A DNA stretch of 64,000 nt from Pseudomonas sp. GD04019 (GCF_029837695.1 NZ_JAOEEA010000001.1:372001-436000), one strand, 5' to 3'. Counted from the first letter of the stretch, positions 35,493 through 44,121 are shown. Notes: generated by a model from the letters alone, not told the origin. Translations and numbers: made by a program.

Positions 35493-35861
35493 ATGCTTTC
35501 CCTGAAGAATCTGCTGTATGCGCTGGTGTTCGGCGTGATGATGTACTTCGCCATCCAGCAGGCGCTGGAGATGGGCGACTCGCGGGAATGGCCAACGGTA
35601 GAAGGCGTGATTACTGAATCACACATTACCCGGACTACGGAGCAGCGATCCTCCGTGCGCTACGAATACGAGGTGCGGGTGCAGTATTCGTACAACGTGG
35701 ACGGGGTTGGCTACACAAGTGATCGTTTGCGCATCCGGCGCACCCGCTATAGCTGGGAGACAAACGCCCAGCGGGAGCTGGCGGAGTATCCGGTGGGGCA
35801 ACGGGTACGGGTGTATTACAACCCGAAGGAGCCCGAGCGGAGCCTGTTGAAACATATTTGA
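35493..35861 (+). CDS. DUF3592 family membrane protein
   Basis: A 122-residue protein with one N-terminal membrane helix (about 6-26: LLYALVFGVMMYFAIQQALE) and a beta-rich DUF3592 domain outside: REWPTVEGVITESHI, then YEYEVRVQYSYNVDGVGYTS and VRVYYNPKEPERSLL. The function is unknown. ATG 35493 is chosen; an ATG two codons earlier is equally possible. The base composition is somewhat lower in GC than the surroundings. Confidence 0.85.
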   Translation: MLSLKNLLYALVFGVMMYFAIQQALEMGDSREWPTVEGVITESHITRTTEQRSSVRYEYEVRVQYSYNVDGVGYTSDRLRIRRTRYSWETNAQRELAEYPVGQRVRVYYNPKEPERSLLKHI

Positions 35862-35937
35862 CCGCCCGAACCCAAGGCGTAACTTGGCTAGCCCCCAGCA
35901 ACTGTTGCAACCACAGCACCTCCTCCAAGGACAGCCC

Positions 35938-36672
35938 ATGAGCGACGAAGAACTCCCCGTGGAATGTGGCACACACGGCAAAACCGCCGCCGCCTTCATC
36001 TGTCAGCACCTGCCGGCAGGCGAGAACCAGGGATTCAATGTCGGCTACGACCCGGAACGCCCCGACGACGCCTATCCGGACGCCTGGTGCGACCAGTGCG
36101 AAGCCATGCTGGAGCAGGAAGGCGAATGGAATGACCGCTCCGAAACCTTCGCCGACATCAAGATGGTCTGCGCCGGTTGCTACTGCGAGATTCGCGAACG
36201 CAACTGGCAGCAGGACGAGGAGGCCCTGATTGAGCTGATCAGCGAGAGCTTCGAATACCTGCAGGCGCGGCAGGCCAGCTTTATGGAAACCTACGGCATC
36301 GGCGACTACGAGCGCTGGGACTGGTACCAGGAAAACGCCACGCTGGTGTTCTCCAACGGTGGCAAACCGGTCGTGGAGTGCGATATCGATTTCGTCGGCA
36401 GCTTTTCCAGCCACTCCAATACCTGGATGTGGGCCTGGGCCAATGACTCGCTACTGGAGCAGGTACGGACGGGCTCGCGGGCCATACGCGAACTGGGCGA
36501 CTCGCAGGGTTTACTCAAGCTGGCCTGCGCCACCTGGGCGGCGGAGCCGGTCGATGGCTGGGAGATGACGGCGGTGATGGCCAAGCATCTGGGCGCCATC
36601 GGGGCCTATCGCGCGCCTAGTGATAATGGGTTTCTGCATATGGTGGTGAGGCAGGCGCGCTGGGTGAATTGA
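35938..36672 (+). CDS. Zinc-finger plus DUF6882-like cytoplasmic protein
   Basis: A 244-residue soluble protein. The N-terminal 75 residues hold Cys/His pairs (VECGTHG, ICQHLPAG, WCDQCEAMLE and VCAGCYCEI), which look like a metal-binding zinc-ribbon-type module. The rest resembles the DUF6882 domain, with FVGSFSSHSNTWMWAWANDS, LLKLACATWAAEP and a C-terminal HMVVRQARW. Such proteins are found among polymorphic-toxin or phage-response genes, but no function is known. AAGGACAGCCC is the ribosome site. It precedes the repeat cluster at 36.9 kb. Confidence 0.75.
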   Translation: MSDEELPVECGTHGKTAAAFICQHLPAGENQGFNVGYDPERPDDAYPDAWCDQCEAMLEQEGEWNDRSETFADIKMVCAGCYCEIRERNWQQDEEALIELISESFEYLQARQASFMETYGIGDYERWDWYQENATLVFSNGGKPVVECDIDFVGSFSSHSNTWMWAWANDSLLEQVRTGSRAIRELGDSQGLLKLACATWAAEPVDGWEMTAVMAKHLGAIGAYRAPSDNGFLHMVVRQARWVN

Positions 36673-36865
36673 GGGGCAGTTGCTGGCCGAGTTGTCAGCT
36701 ATGGCGTTGGGCCAGTATTCGCAGTATGGTCGGGAGCATCGACCTGCAAGGATGCGTTCATGGCCTTCATTGCCACGATTCCTCGCCAACGGACTGCTCC
36801 GGTGCCGCCCCATGCGGTGCGCTCGCTCATTATTGAAGGTGCCTGGCGGCATGGTTTCGCCCTGC

Positions 36866-37090
36866 TGGGCGACTCACTTTCTTTGCTTGTGCAAAGAAGA
36901 GTAAGCAAAGAAACACACCCCGGCATACGGGTCTCGCTGCGCTCGACTTCCCTCCCTCCGGTGCCGCTCCGGGGGCCGGCTTACCAGGGCCATCCATGGC
37001 CCTTTAAGCCTCTCGCCGCATCCATGCGGCTCGTCCCCCTACGCAACACCTACGCTCGGCCTTCTGACGGGGAGTTTGCGCGCATGCAGG
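36866..37090 (+). repeat. Left copy of a ~220-bp inverted element
   Basis: This copy begins GACTCACTTTCTTTGCTTG, then TGCAAAGAAGAGTAAGCAAA. Its plus strand, read as protein, gives GIRVSLRSTSLPPVPLRGPA and QGHPWPFKPLAASMRLVPLR, which matches the complement of the right copy. The element is not a gene. Similar sequences are scattered in Pseudomonas genomes as I remember them. Confidence 0.65.
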
Positions 37091-37132
37091 TTTCGCGTTT
37101 CTGGTTGTTCGGCGCTGTCGGTATGCCTCGCC

Positions 37133-37185
37133 GTAGAGCGGGTGCAACCCGCGCAGCCGGCCTACGCGGGTTACACCCGCTCTAC
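37133..37185. repeat. GTAGAGCGGGTG-type inverted repeat
   Basis: GTAGAGCGGGTG (37133-37144) pairs exactly with CACCCGCTCTAC (37174-37185), with a second GC-rich stem inside. It belongs to the same type as the repeats at 11778 and 45462. Confidence 0.7.
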
Positions 37186-37190
37186 CCAAT

Positions 37191-37286
37191 CGTTCCCACG
37201 CTCTGCATGGGCATGCAGCCTCAGACGCTCCGCGTCTGCGGGGCGCAGAGCGTCCCTCAAGGGGTTCCCACGCGGAGCGTGGGAGC
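37191..37286. repeat. CGTTCCCACGC-type palindromic repeat
   Basis: GTTCCCACGCTCTGC at the left pairs with GCGGAGCGTGGGAGC at the right, and GACGCTCCGCGTC forms a stem between them. This is a palindrome type I recall as frequent between genes in Pseudomonas. Confidence 0.65.
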
Positions 37287-37334
37287 CATCAACAAAATCA
37301 GAAGCCACCGCCGCACTCCCAACCTTGCACCAAA

Positions 37335-37582
37335 GGGTCGGGCCGGGATCGGGTGCCATCAGGAGGCTGAGTGGAATCGTTGCGTAAGGGGTTGAGCGGC
37401 ATGGATGCCGCGAGAGCCGCGATGGGCCAGAGATGGCCCTTCGCGGCGGGTCCCTGGAGCAATGATGGAACGAAGGGAGTCTCGCGTAGCGAGACCCGGA
37501 TGTCGGGTGTGCTTTCTCTTTGGTTACTTTCTCTTTGCACCGGGCGGCGATCCCCAAGCAAAGAGAAAGTGACTCGCCGGGA
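37335..37582 (-). repeat. Right copy of the ~220-bp inverted element
   Basis: Inverted relative to the copy at 36866. Its minus strand reads as protein DIRVSLRETPFVPSLLQGPA and AKGHLWPIAALAASMPLNPL, aligned with the left copy. The terminal CTTTCTCTTTGCTTG motif lies near 37560, just before the beta-propeller gene. Confidence 0.65.
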
Positions 37583-37593
37583 AGGCGAAAAAC

Positions 37594-38790
37594 GTGATTT
37601 CAGAATTAATAGAAATTTCGGTGAGCGCTGATATTGGACAAACTAAGCGTGGTACGCCCTACGGACAAAAGGAGCATGTTGTGGCGGTAGGTATCCCAGC
37701 AAAAAAAGCGACTTTTCGCTTTGCCCAGAAATTTGACGGTGTTGTATGTGCCGCATTAGGCAACGACCATCTATACGTGCAGTACGGAACTAAATCCGGA
37801 AAACGTTATTTCAAAGACTTTGACCTGCGGCACTACTCTGGCGACGAGGAGAGCGAGCCGGCCCTACTGGACCAAGAAGCAGAAGTACGCTGGAGGCCAA
37901 TGTTTCTGCACGGCAACCTGCTGCATGTATACGGAGAGCAGCCAGAGCTGATTGATGTAAATCAGTGGGAGCGTATATATAGCGAATACGATGGAACTGC
38001 CAATCCCAACTGGTCGATCGACGGCCGCTTTGTCTATCACGGCAAACACACTTATCGAGCCTTTGGCTGGAACAACTATACCCAAGGTCTGGACATCGTT
38101 CGAGACGGCAAGATCATTGGTCACGCCGATATTGATATCCAATACTTCATGCCCTGCGCTGATGGTCTGATATACGGAGTACGACTCTCGGCACCAACCT
38201 TCTGCGTGTATTCAATTACCGAGGGCACGGTGAAGCTTGAAGTGCCGCTGGCGCACTACGAGTTCGCCTACGACGAGCCCACAGCCTCGGTATCCCGGCG
38301 TGGCGACCGACTTCATGTCTTAGCCGGAAACCATATACTTATCATTGATCTGGTAAGTTTCTCCATCGTCGCTGAGTTCGCCTATTTCAACACTGACTTC
38401 ATGCAGGCGCTGTTGACTGGATTGAAATACAAAAACGCCGCCATCCCACACTTCATCAGCGCTTCAGAGAGCACGTTGATACTGAGCGGCGCCAAATATC
38501 TACTCTGTTTATCTACTGTTGACGGCTCAGTGTTGTGGGGCCATGAAAGCAAAAGCGACATGATTGCCGCCAATACCGATGGTGACTTGGTATTCGGCTT
38601 GGAGGAGCGCCGCCCACGCGCTTGGGACAAATACACAGGAGACGAAGTGTGGCAGGCATCAGCCGGCACCACCGCCAACACCATTGAGGTGTGTGGCAAC
38701 TGGGTGATCTTTTACCAGCCCGCCGGGGACATTCAATGTTTCACTTGGAAGAAACCATATACGTCACCCCAACTAAGGGATGCTGACTAG
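37594..38790 (+). CDS. Beta-propeller-like hypothetical protein of low-GC composition
   Basis: A 398-residue soluble protein with no signal peptide or membrane segment. It is rich in beta-strands with repeated DG/W motifs (GDLVFGLEERRPRAWDKYTG, VDGSVLWGHESKSD, GNWVIFYQPAGD), as in PQQ-like or WD40 beta-propellers. The start is a GTG at about 37594 (ISELIEISVSADIGQTKRG follows). GC content is clearly lower than the neighbours, and it sits immediately downstream of an inverted repeat element, so recent acquisition is likely. It has no partner gene. I do not recognise a named family; an immunity or recognition role is only a guess. Confidence 0.75.
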   Translation: MISELIEISVSADIGQTKRGTPYGQKEHVVAVGIPAKKATFRFAQKFDGVVCAALGNDHLYVQYGTKSGKRYFKDFDLRHYSGDEESEPALLDQEAEVRWRPMFLHGNLLHVYGEQPELIDVNQWERIYSEYDGTANPNWSIDGRFVYHGKHTYRAFGWNNYTQGLDIVRDGKIIGHADIDIQYFMPCADGLIYGVRLSAPTFCVYSITEGTVKLEVPLAHYEFAYDEPTASVSRRGDRLHVLAGNHILIIDLVSFSIVAEFAYFNTDFMQALLTGLKYKNAAIPHFISASESTLILSGAKYLLCLSTVDGSVLWGHESKSDMIAANTDGDLVFGLEERRPRAWDKYTGDEVWQASAGTTANTIEVCGNWVIFYQPAGDIQCFTWKKPYTSPQLRDAD

Positions 38791-38797
38791 TGAAATA

Positions 38798-38822
38798 AAA
38801 AGCCCGTCATTTGACGGGCCCT
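38798..38822. terminator. Bidirectional terminator between the propeller gene and puuD-like gene
   Basis: AGCCCGTCA and TGACGGGC form a stem around TTT. On the minus strand it is followed by TTTTTATTT, making it a good terminator for the PuuD-like gene; on the plus strand it ends the propeller transcript. Confidence 0.75.
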
Positions 38823-38846
38823 TGTCACTCAACAACGCAGCGCCAC

Positions 38847-39629
38847 TCAGGCCTCCACCGTCTCACGACGCTTGGCCTGCTTGTGCGCCTGATACTCCCT
38901 CGCCGCCTCATGGAACGCCCCAATCAGCGCGTTGTAATCGGCCTTCTCCCAATAGCGATACTCCGGATGCCACTGCACACCGACAGCAAACGCCTTGGCG
39001 CCAATCACGCTGACCGCCTCGATCTGCCCATCCTCACACACGGCCTCGACCTGTAGCCCCTCACCGAGCCGGTCAATGCCCTGTCCATGCAGCGAGTTGA
39101 CGCTGATCTCGCGCTCGCCGAGCAGCCTGTGCAGCACGCCGCCCTCGGTCAGGGCGACCTTGTGGATAGGGCCGTAGGCCACGTTGTCCGGTACGTCCTT
39201 CACTTCGCGGTGGTCGAGGCGGCCCGGCACGTTATGCACTTCGCGGTGCAGGGTGCCGCCGTACAGCACGTTGAGTTCCTGCACGCCGCGGCAGATGCCA
39301 AGGAAGGGAATGCCACGGTCGATGCAGGCGCGCATCAGGCGCAGCACGGTGGCGTCGCGGGGTTTGTCGGCCAGGCCCAGGCCGGGGTGGTCGTCGCCGT
39401 AGTAGCTGGGGTGCACGTTGGACAGGGAGCCGCCGAACATGATGCCGGAGACGCTGTCGAGCACGGTCTCCATGTCCAGGTCGTCGCCGAAGGCCGGGAT
39501 CATCAGCGGGAAGGCGCCGAAGCCGGTGACGGACTGGATGTATTTCTCGCCCACCAGATGAAACCAGCCGATGTCGCGATCGGTCAGCTGCCAGCGACAC
39601 AGGGGAAGGCCAATCATGGGTTTGTTCAT
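38847..39629 (-). CDS. Gamma-glutamyl-GABA hydrolase family protein (PuuD-like)
   Basis: A 260-residue class I glutamine-amidotransferase-type hydrolase. The catalytic Cys is in LGICRGVQELNVLYG, and the His-Glu pair in VGVQWHPEYRYW. The N-terminus MNKPMIGLPLCRWQL and the GIMFGGSLSNVHPSYY segment fit the PuuD group, which hydrolyses gamma-glutamyl-GABA in the Puu putrescine pathway. ATG 39629 is chosen because AGAGGACACCC precedes it. It lies downstream of bauC, separated by repeats, in line with polyamine and beta-alanine degradation. Confidence 0.85.
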   Translation of the reverse strand: MNKPMIGLPLCRWQLTDRDIGWFHLVGEKYIQSVTGFGAFPLMIPAFGDDLDMETVLDSVSGIMFGGSLSNVHPSYYGDDHPGLGLADKPRDATVLRLMRACIDRGIPFLGICRGVQELNVLYGGTLHREVHNVPGRLDHREVKDVPDNVAYGPIHKVALTEGGVLHRLLGEREISVNSLHGQGIDRLGEGLQVEAVCEDGQIEAVSVIGAKAFAVGVQWHPEYRYWEKADYNALIGAFHEAAREYQAHKQAKRRETVEA

Positions 39630-39648
39630 TGCAAGGGTGTCCTCTTCT

Positions 39649-39785
39649 GAGAACCTATTAGGGCTGGCTGCGCGTCGGAAAAACTGCGTTAAAAGCGGGC
39701 TCGGGCTGCTCATTTACAGCGCGTAAACTCCGCGCCCTCGCCCGCTTTTGCCTTGTTTTTCTCTAGCTCGCTCAACCCTAAGTCG
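39649..39785. repeat. Long imperfect hairpin repeat
   Basis: AAAAGCGGGCTCGGGCTGCT on one side is nearly complementary to CCGCGCCCTCGCCCGCTTTT on the other; the loop TTTACAGCGCGTAAA is itself palindromic. Outer parts (AACCTATTAGGG... CCCTAAGTCGGTT) also pair. I recall a family of this layout in Pseudomonas intergenic regions. Confidence 0.6.
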
Positions 39786-39809
39786 GTTCTATTTAATTGA
39801 AGTGGGCTG

Positions 39810-39865
39810 CCCTTGGGACAGCGGGCTACCGGGTCACGACAACCGTGAACCCGCTCACCCAAGGG
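39810..39865. repeat. Nested hairpin
   Basis: CCCTTGGG (39810-39817) pairs with CCCAAGGG (39858-39865); inside, GCGGG pairs with CCCGC and CGGGT with ACCG. A stable structure with unknown role. Confidence 0.6.
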
Positions 39866-39934
39866 GTGCCGCTTCCCGCCGGCAGGGCGCCTGCGGGTTA
39901 CTGCACCAATGCCGCGCCCGCGCGGCAGGGTTAC

Positions 39935-40025
39935 TCCCCTCTCCCACTGGTGGGAGAGGGGCTGGGGGAGAGGGCGTTGTTCGACTGCCCCTCTCCCCAA
40001 CCCTCTCCCGTGAACGGGAGAGGGA
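39935..40025. repeat. Paired CCCCTCTCCC inverted repeats
   Basis: CCCCTCTCCCACTGGTGGGAGAGGGG and, 40 bases later, CCTCTCCCGTGAACGGGAGAGG form two hairpins of the same type. The same unit recurs at 41634-41736. Confidence 0.7.
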
Positions 40026-40067
40026 GCAAAGCGCGCTGCCCGGCCACTGTCGCCAGCCGGGCTGCAC

Positions 40068-40094
40068 AAAAAGGGCCGGTCCGAAGACCAGCCC
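40068..40094 (-). terminator. Intrinsic terminator of bauC
   Basis: On the minus strand GGGCTGGTC pairs with GACCGGCCC around TTCG and is followed by TTTTTG. It lies about ten bases after the bauC stop. Confidence 0.85.
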
Positions 40095-40104
40095 TGGTTA
40101 GCGC

Positions 40105-41601
40105 TTAACCATTGCTCGGGAAGGCGAACTGCGCCGCCTCGTGGCTGGCGCGCTGCGGCCAGCGCTGGGTGATGGTCTTGCGCTTGGTGTAGAAGCGCAC
40201 ACCGTCCGGGCCGTAGGCGTGCAGGTCGCCGAACAGCGAGCGCTTCCAGCCGCCGAAGCTGTGGTAGGCCACCGGTACCGGCAGCGGCACGTTGACGCCG
40301 ACCATGCCGACTTCGATCTCGTCGCAGAACAGGCGTGCGGCCTCACCGTCGCGGGTGAAGATGCAGGTGCCGTTGCCGTATTCGTGGTCGTTGATCAGCT
40401 GCATGGCGTCTTCCAGGCTGCCGACGCGGACGATGCACAGCACCGGGCCGAAGATCTCTTCCTGGTAGATGCTCATCTCGCGGGTGACGTGGTCGAACAG
40501 GGTGCCGCCGACGAAGAAGCCTGCCTCGTTGCCCGGCAGGGACAGGCCGCGGCCATCCACCACCAGCTTGGCGCCCTGGGCCACACCGGCGTCGATGTAG
40601 CCCTTGACCTTGTCGCGCGCGGCGCCGGTGACCAGCGGGCCCATGTCGAGGCCGCAGGAGGTGCCGGCGCCGATCTTCAGCGCGGTGATCTTCGGGGTCA
40701 GCTTGGCCACCAGGGTATCGGCGACCTGGTCACCCACCGCCACCACCACGGAGATGGCCATGCAGCGCTCGCCGCAGGAGCCGTAGGCCGCGCCCATCAG
40801 GGCGTTGACGGTGTTGTCGATGTCGGCGTCCGGCAGCACCACGGCGTGGTTCTTGGCGCCGCCCAGGGCCTGTACGCGCTTACCGCGGCGGTTGGCCTCG
40901 GTGTAGATGTATTCGGCGATCGGCGTGGAGCCGACGAAGCTGATGGCTTTGACTTCCGGCGCTTCGATCAGCGCGTCCACCGCTTCCTTGTCGCCGTTGA
41001 TCACGCCGATCACGCCCTTGGGCAGGCCGGCTTCGTGCAGCAGCTGGGCGATGAACAGGGTGGAGCTCGGGTCGCGCTCGGACGGCTTGAGGATGAAGCA
41101 GTTGCCGCAGACGATGGCCAGCGGATACATCCACAGCGGCACCATGGCCGGGAAGTTGAACGGGGTGATACCGGCGACCACGCCCAGCGGCTGGTGGTCG
41201 GACCAGCTGTCGATGTTCGGGCCGGCGTTGCGGTTGTATTCGCCCTTCAGCAGCTCGGGGGCGCCGCAGGCGTACTCGACGTTCTCGATGCCGCGCTGCA
41301 GTTCGCCGACGGCGTCTTCGAGGGTCTTGCCGTGCTCCTCGCTGATCATCGCGGCGATCTTGTCCTTATGCTCTTCGAGCAGGACCTTGAAGCGGAACAT
41401 GACCTGGGCGCGCTTGGCCGGCGGGGTGTTGCGCCAGGCCGGGAAGGCGGCCTTGGCGGCGTCGATGGCGGCCTGGATGGTGGCGCGGTCGGCCAGCTCG
41501 ACCTGACGCACCGGCTCGCCGATGGACGGGTTGAAGACCTGGGCGGTACGGCCGTTGCGCAGAACGATTTCGCCATTGATGAAGTGGGCGACGGTGCTCA
41601 T
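40105..41601 (-). CDS. bauC: 3-oxopropanoate (malonate-semialdehyde) dehydrogenase, CoA-acylating
   Basis: A 498-residue aldehyde dehydrogenase of the CoA-acylating MmsA/BauC type. It converts malonate semialdehyde, formed from beta-alanine by BauA, to acetyl-CoA and CO2. The N-terminus is [20 protein letters not shown]. Catalytic Cys is in [11 protein letters not shown], the cofactor region in [20 protein letters not shown], and [16 protein letters not shown] matches the MmsA group. ATG 41601 has GAGAG ten bases upstream. It is downstream of bauA with a 143-base gap carrying repeats; both lie on the minus strand and likely form one operon. An MmsA role in valine breakdown is an alternative, but linkage to bauA favours BauC. 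Confidence 0.9.
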   Translation of the reverse strand: MSTVAHFINGEIVLRNGRTAQVFNPSIGEPVRQVELADRATIQAAIDAAKAAFPAWRNTPPAKRAQVMFRFKVLLEEHKDKIAAMISEEHGKTLEDAVGELQRGIENVEYACGAPELLKGEYNRNAGPNIDSWSDHQPLGVVAGITPFNFPAMVPLWMYPLAIVCGNCFILKPSERDPSSTLFIAQLLHEAGLPKGVIGVINGDKEAVDALIEAPEVKAISFVGSTPIAEYIYTEANRRGKRVQALGGAKNHAVVLPDADIDNTVNALMGAAYGSCGERCMAISVVVAVGDQVADTLVAKLTPKITALKIGAGTSCGLDMGPLVTGAARDKVKGYIDAGVAQGAKLVVDGRGLSLPGNEAGFFVGGTLFDHVTREMSIYQEEIFGPVLCIVRVGSLEDAMQLINDHEYGNGTCIFTRDGEAARLFCDEIEVGMVGVNVPLPVPVAYHSFGGWKRSLFGDLHAYGPDGVRFYTKRKTITQRWPQRASHEAAQFAFPSNG

Positions 41602-41633
41602 GGGGTGCAATCTCTCAGTTTGAATTCGGGTAG

Positions 41634-41736
41634 TCCCCTCTCCCGCTTGCGGGAGAGGGTTAGGGAGAGGGGCTTTGGCTTATATGTGCCGGCCGCCCTC
41701 TCCCCCGGCCCCTCTCCCATGAATGGGAGAGGGGAG
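41634..41736. repeat. CCCCTCTCCC repeats between bauA and bauC
   Basis: Two hairpins: CCCCTCTCCCGCTTGCGGGA plus GAGGG (41634-41659) and CCCCTCTCCCATGAATGGGA plus GAGGGG (to 41736). The same kind of unit lies beyond the puuD-like gene at 39935. It may process the mRNA between bauA and bauC. Confidence 0.7.
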
Positions 41737-41744
41737 GCAATGCA

Positions 41745-43091
41745 TCAGTCGAGCTTGTTCAGCACGTCGCCGACGGCGTTGAACAGGCGGTCCAGCTCTT
41801 CCGGCTTGGTGTTGAAGGTCGGGCCGAACTGCAGGGTGTCGCCGCCGAAGCGCACGTAGAAGCCGGCCTTCCACAGGGCCATGCCGGCCTCGAACGGGCG
41901 GATGGTCGGGTCGCCGTCACGCGGGGCCAGTTGCAGGGCACCGACCAGGCCGCAGTTGCGGATGTCGATGACGTGCTGGCTGCCCTTGAGGCCGTGCAGC
42001 ACGTTCTCGAAGTGCGGCGCCAGCGCGGCGGATTGCTGGATCAGGTTGTCTTTTTCCAGCAGCTCCAGGGTGGCCAGGCCGGCGGCGCAGGCGACCGGGT
42101 GGGCCGAGTAGGTGTAGCCGTGGGTGAATTCGATCATGTGCTCAGGGATGGCCTGGTGCATGAAGGTGTCGTAGATCTCCTTGGAGGCCACGACCGCGCC
42201 CAGCGGGATGGCACCGTTGGTGATCTGCTTGGCGGCGTTGATGATGTCCGGGGTGACGCCGAAGTATTCCGCGCCGCTCCACTTGCCCATGCGGCCAAAG
42301 CCGGTGATCACTTCGTCGAAGATCAGCAGGATGTTGTGCTGGGTGCAGATCTCGCGCAGGCGCTCCAGGTAACCCTTGGGCGGAATCAGCGCGCCGGCGG
42401 AACCGGACAGCGGCTCGACGATGACGGCGGCGATGTTGGAGGCGTCGTGCAGCTCGATCAGCTTGAGCAACTCGTTGGCCAGCTCCACGCCGCCGGTTTC
42501 GGCCATGCCCCTGGTGAAGGCCATGCCCGGCTGCAGGGTATGCGGCAGGTGGTCGGCGTCCATCAGTTGGCCGTACATCTTGCGGTTGCCACCGATGCCG
42601 CCCAAGGCGGTGCCGGCAATGTTCACGCCGTGGTAGCCACGGGCGCGGCCGATGAACTTGGTCTTGGCCGGTTGGCCCTTCAGGCGCCAGTAGGCCTTGG
42701 CCATCTTCACCGCGGTGTCGGCGCACTCGGAGCCGGAGCCGGTGAAGAACACGTGGTTGAGCTCGCCCGGCATCAGATCGGCGATCTTCTCGGCCAGCTT
42801 GAACGACAGCGCGTGGCCGTACTGGAAGCCCGGCGAGTAGTCGAGGGTGCCGAGCTGCTTGGCCACGGCCTCCTGGATCTCGCGGCGCGAGTGGCCGGCG
42901 CCACAGGTCCACAGGCCGGAGAGACTGTCGAACACGCGGCGGCCCTGGTCGTCGATGAGGATGTTGCCTTCGGCGGCCACGATCAGGCGCGGGTCGCGCT
43001 TGAAATTGCGGTTGGCGGAGAAGGGCATCCAGTGGGCGTCCAGCTTGAGCTGGCTGGCCAGGGACGGGGTGGCAGACTGCGGCATGTTCAT
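41745..43091 (-). CDS. bauA: Beta-alanine:pyruvate transaminase BauA
   Basis: A 448-residue PLP-dependent class III aminotransferase, the same length as BauA of P. aeruginosa. It transfers the amino group of beta-alanine (and propyl-spermidine-derived amines) to pyruvate. The cofactor segment TGSGSECADTAVKMAKAYWR, Asp in LIFDEVITGFGRMG and the Schiff-base Lys in INAAKQITNG are present. ATG 43091 is chosen: the protein begins MNMPQSATPSLASQ and GGAGAG lies upstream. It is divergent from bauR. Confidence 0.93.
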   Translation of the reverse strand: MNMPQSATPSLASQLKLDAHWMPFSANRNFKRDPRLIVAAEGNILIDDQGRRVFDSLSGLWTCGAGHSRREIQEAVAKQLGTLDYSPGFQYGHALSFKLAEKIADLMPGELNHVFFTGSGSECADTAVKMAKAYWRLKGQPAKTKFIGRARGYHGVNIAGTALGGIGGNRKMYGQLMDADHLPHTLQPGMAFTRGMAETGGVELANELLKLIELHDASNIAAVIVEPLSGSAGALIPPKGYLERLREICTQHNILLIFDEVITGFGRMGKWSGAEYFGVTPDIINAAKQITNGAIPLGAVVASKEIYDTFMHQAIPEHMIEFTHGYTYSAHPVACAAGLATLELLEKDNLIQQSAALAPHFENVLHGLKGSQHVIDIRNCGLVGALQLAPRDGDPTIRPFEAGMALWKAGFYVRFGGDTLQFGPTFNTKPEELDRLFNAVGDVLNKLD

Positions 43092-43173
43092 CGTGGCTCT
43101 CCAGAGCGGCACTGGTTGTCTTGTTGCCATGCAAGGTGCCACGGGCATAAAGTCACGAAAATCCAATTCTTCG

Positions 43174-43189
43174 CACTTTAAGTTCAGTG
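43174..43189. promoter_or_regulatory. Imperfect palindrome in the bauA-bauR divergent region
   Basis: CACTTTAAGTTCAGTG is an imperfect 16-base palindrome (CACT...AGTG), the usual layout of a LysR site. It lies just upstream of the bauR start and may be a BauR target for the divergent bauA promoter. Confidence 0.35.
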
Positions 43190-43200
43190 ATAACTAAACA

Positions 43201-44121
43201 ATGAGTAATCGCCGCGCAGACCCGCTGGCCCAGGTCAGCGACTTCGAGATCCGCCTGCTGCGCCTGTTCCGCAGCGTGGTCGAGTGCGGCGGCTTCTCCG
43301 CCGCCGAGAGCGTGCTGGGCATCGGCCGTTCGGCCATCAGCCAGCAGATGAGCGACCTGGAGCAGCGCCTGGGCCTGCGCCTGTGCCAGCGCGGCCGTGC
43401 CGGCTTCGCCCTGACCGAGGAAGGCCGCGAGGTGTATCAGTCGTCGCTGCAGCTATTCGGCGCACTGGAGAGCTTCCGCAACGGGGTCAACGGCCTGCAC
43501 CGCGAGCTGCGCGGCGAGCTGCATATCGGCCTGACCGACAACCTGGTGACCGTGCCGCACATGCGCATCACCCATGCCCTGGCGCGGCTCAAGGAGCTGG
43601 GCCCGGAGGTGCGCATCCAGATCCGCATGACGCCGCCGAGCGAAGTGGAACAGGGCGTGCTGGACGGCAGCCTGCATGTCGGCGTGGTGCCGCAGAGCCA
43701 CGCGCTGTCCGGCCTGGAGTACCAGCCGCTGTATGGCGAGCGCTCGCAGCTGTATTGCGCGGTGGGCCATCCGCTGTTCTATGTGGACGACAACCAGCTG
43801 TCCGACACCCGCCTCAACGCCCAGGACGCCATCGCCCCGACCTTCCGCCTGCCGCCGGAAATCCAGACCCAGTACCAGGTGCTCAACTGCACGGCCAGCG
43901 CCTCGGATCGCGAGGGCATGGCCTTCCTCCTGCTGACCGGACGCTACATCGGCTATCTGCCGGACCACTACGCCCAGCAGTGGGTGCAGCAGGGCCGCCT
44001 GCGGGTACTCAAGCCGACCACTCGCTTCTACGATCTGACCATGGCCTCGGTGACCCGCAAGGGCCGCCGGCCGCAACTGGTGCTGGAGACCTTCCTCGAG
44101 GCGCTGGCCGGCACCAGCTGA
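43201..44121 (+). CDS. bauR: LysR-family regulator BauR
   Basis: A 306-residue LysR regulator. The helix-turn-helix is FSAAESVLGIGRSAISQQMS, and the effector domain has LHIGLTDNLVTVPHMRITHA. The divergent position beside bauA matches bauR of P. aeruginosa, which activates the bau genes in response to beta-alanine. It is followed 21 bases later by a small NTF2-like gene, probably cotranscribed. Confidence 0.9.
   Translation: MSNRRADPLAQVSDFEIRLLRLFRSVVECGGFSAAESVLGIGRSAISQQMSDLEQRLGLRLCQRGRAGFALTEEGREVYQSSLQLFGALESFRNGVNGLHRELRGELHIGLTDNLVTVPHMRITHALARLKELGPEVRIQIRMTPPSEVEQGVLDGSLHVGVVPQSHALSGLEYQPLYGERSQLYCAVGHPLFYVDDNQLSDTRLNAQDAIAPTFRLPPEIQTQYQVLNCTASASDREGMAFLLLTGRYIGYLPDHYAQQWVQQGRLRVLKPTTRFYDLTMASVTRKGRRPQLVLETFLEALAGTS

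Larger units (their letters stand above)
36673..37593. other. 920-base intergenic block made mostly of repeats
   Basis: The left 190 bases have no recognisable feature. From about 36866 to 37590 the sequence consists of two inverted copies of an element of roughly 220 bases with two hairpin repeats between them, each listed separately. I see no gene in the block; weak reading frames across the element are repeat-derived. Confidence 0.75.
39630..40104. other. 475-base intergenic block of repeats and a terminator
   Basis: Between the puuD-like gene and bauC lie a long hairpin element (39649-39785), a nested hairpin (39810-39865), a CCCCTCTCCC-type paired repeat (39935-40025) and a bauC terminator (40068-40094). 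There is no gene. Confidence 0.8.

Noticed and set aside
36866..37590. A CRISPR-like array, because of repeated hairpins
   Set aside because: The repeats are few, unequal in length and inverted, with no regularly spaced unique spacers and no cas genes.
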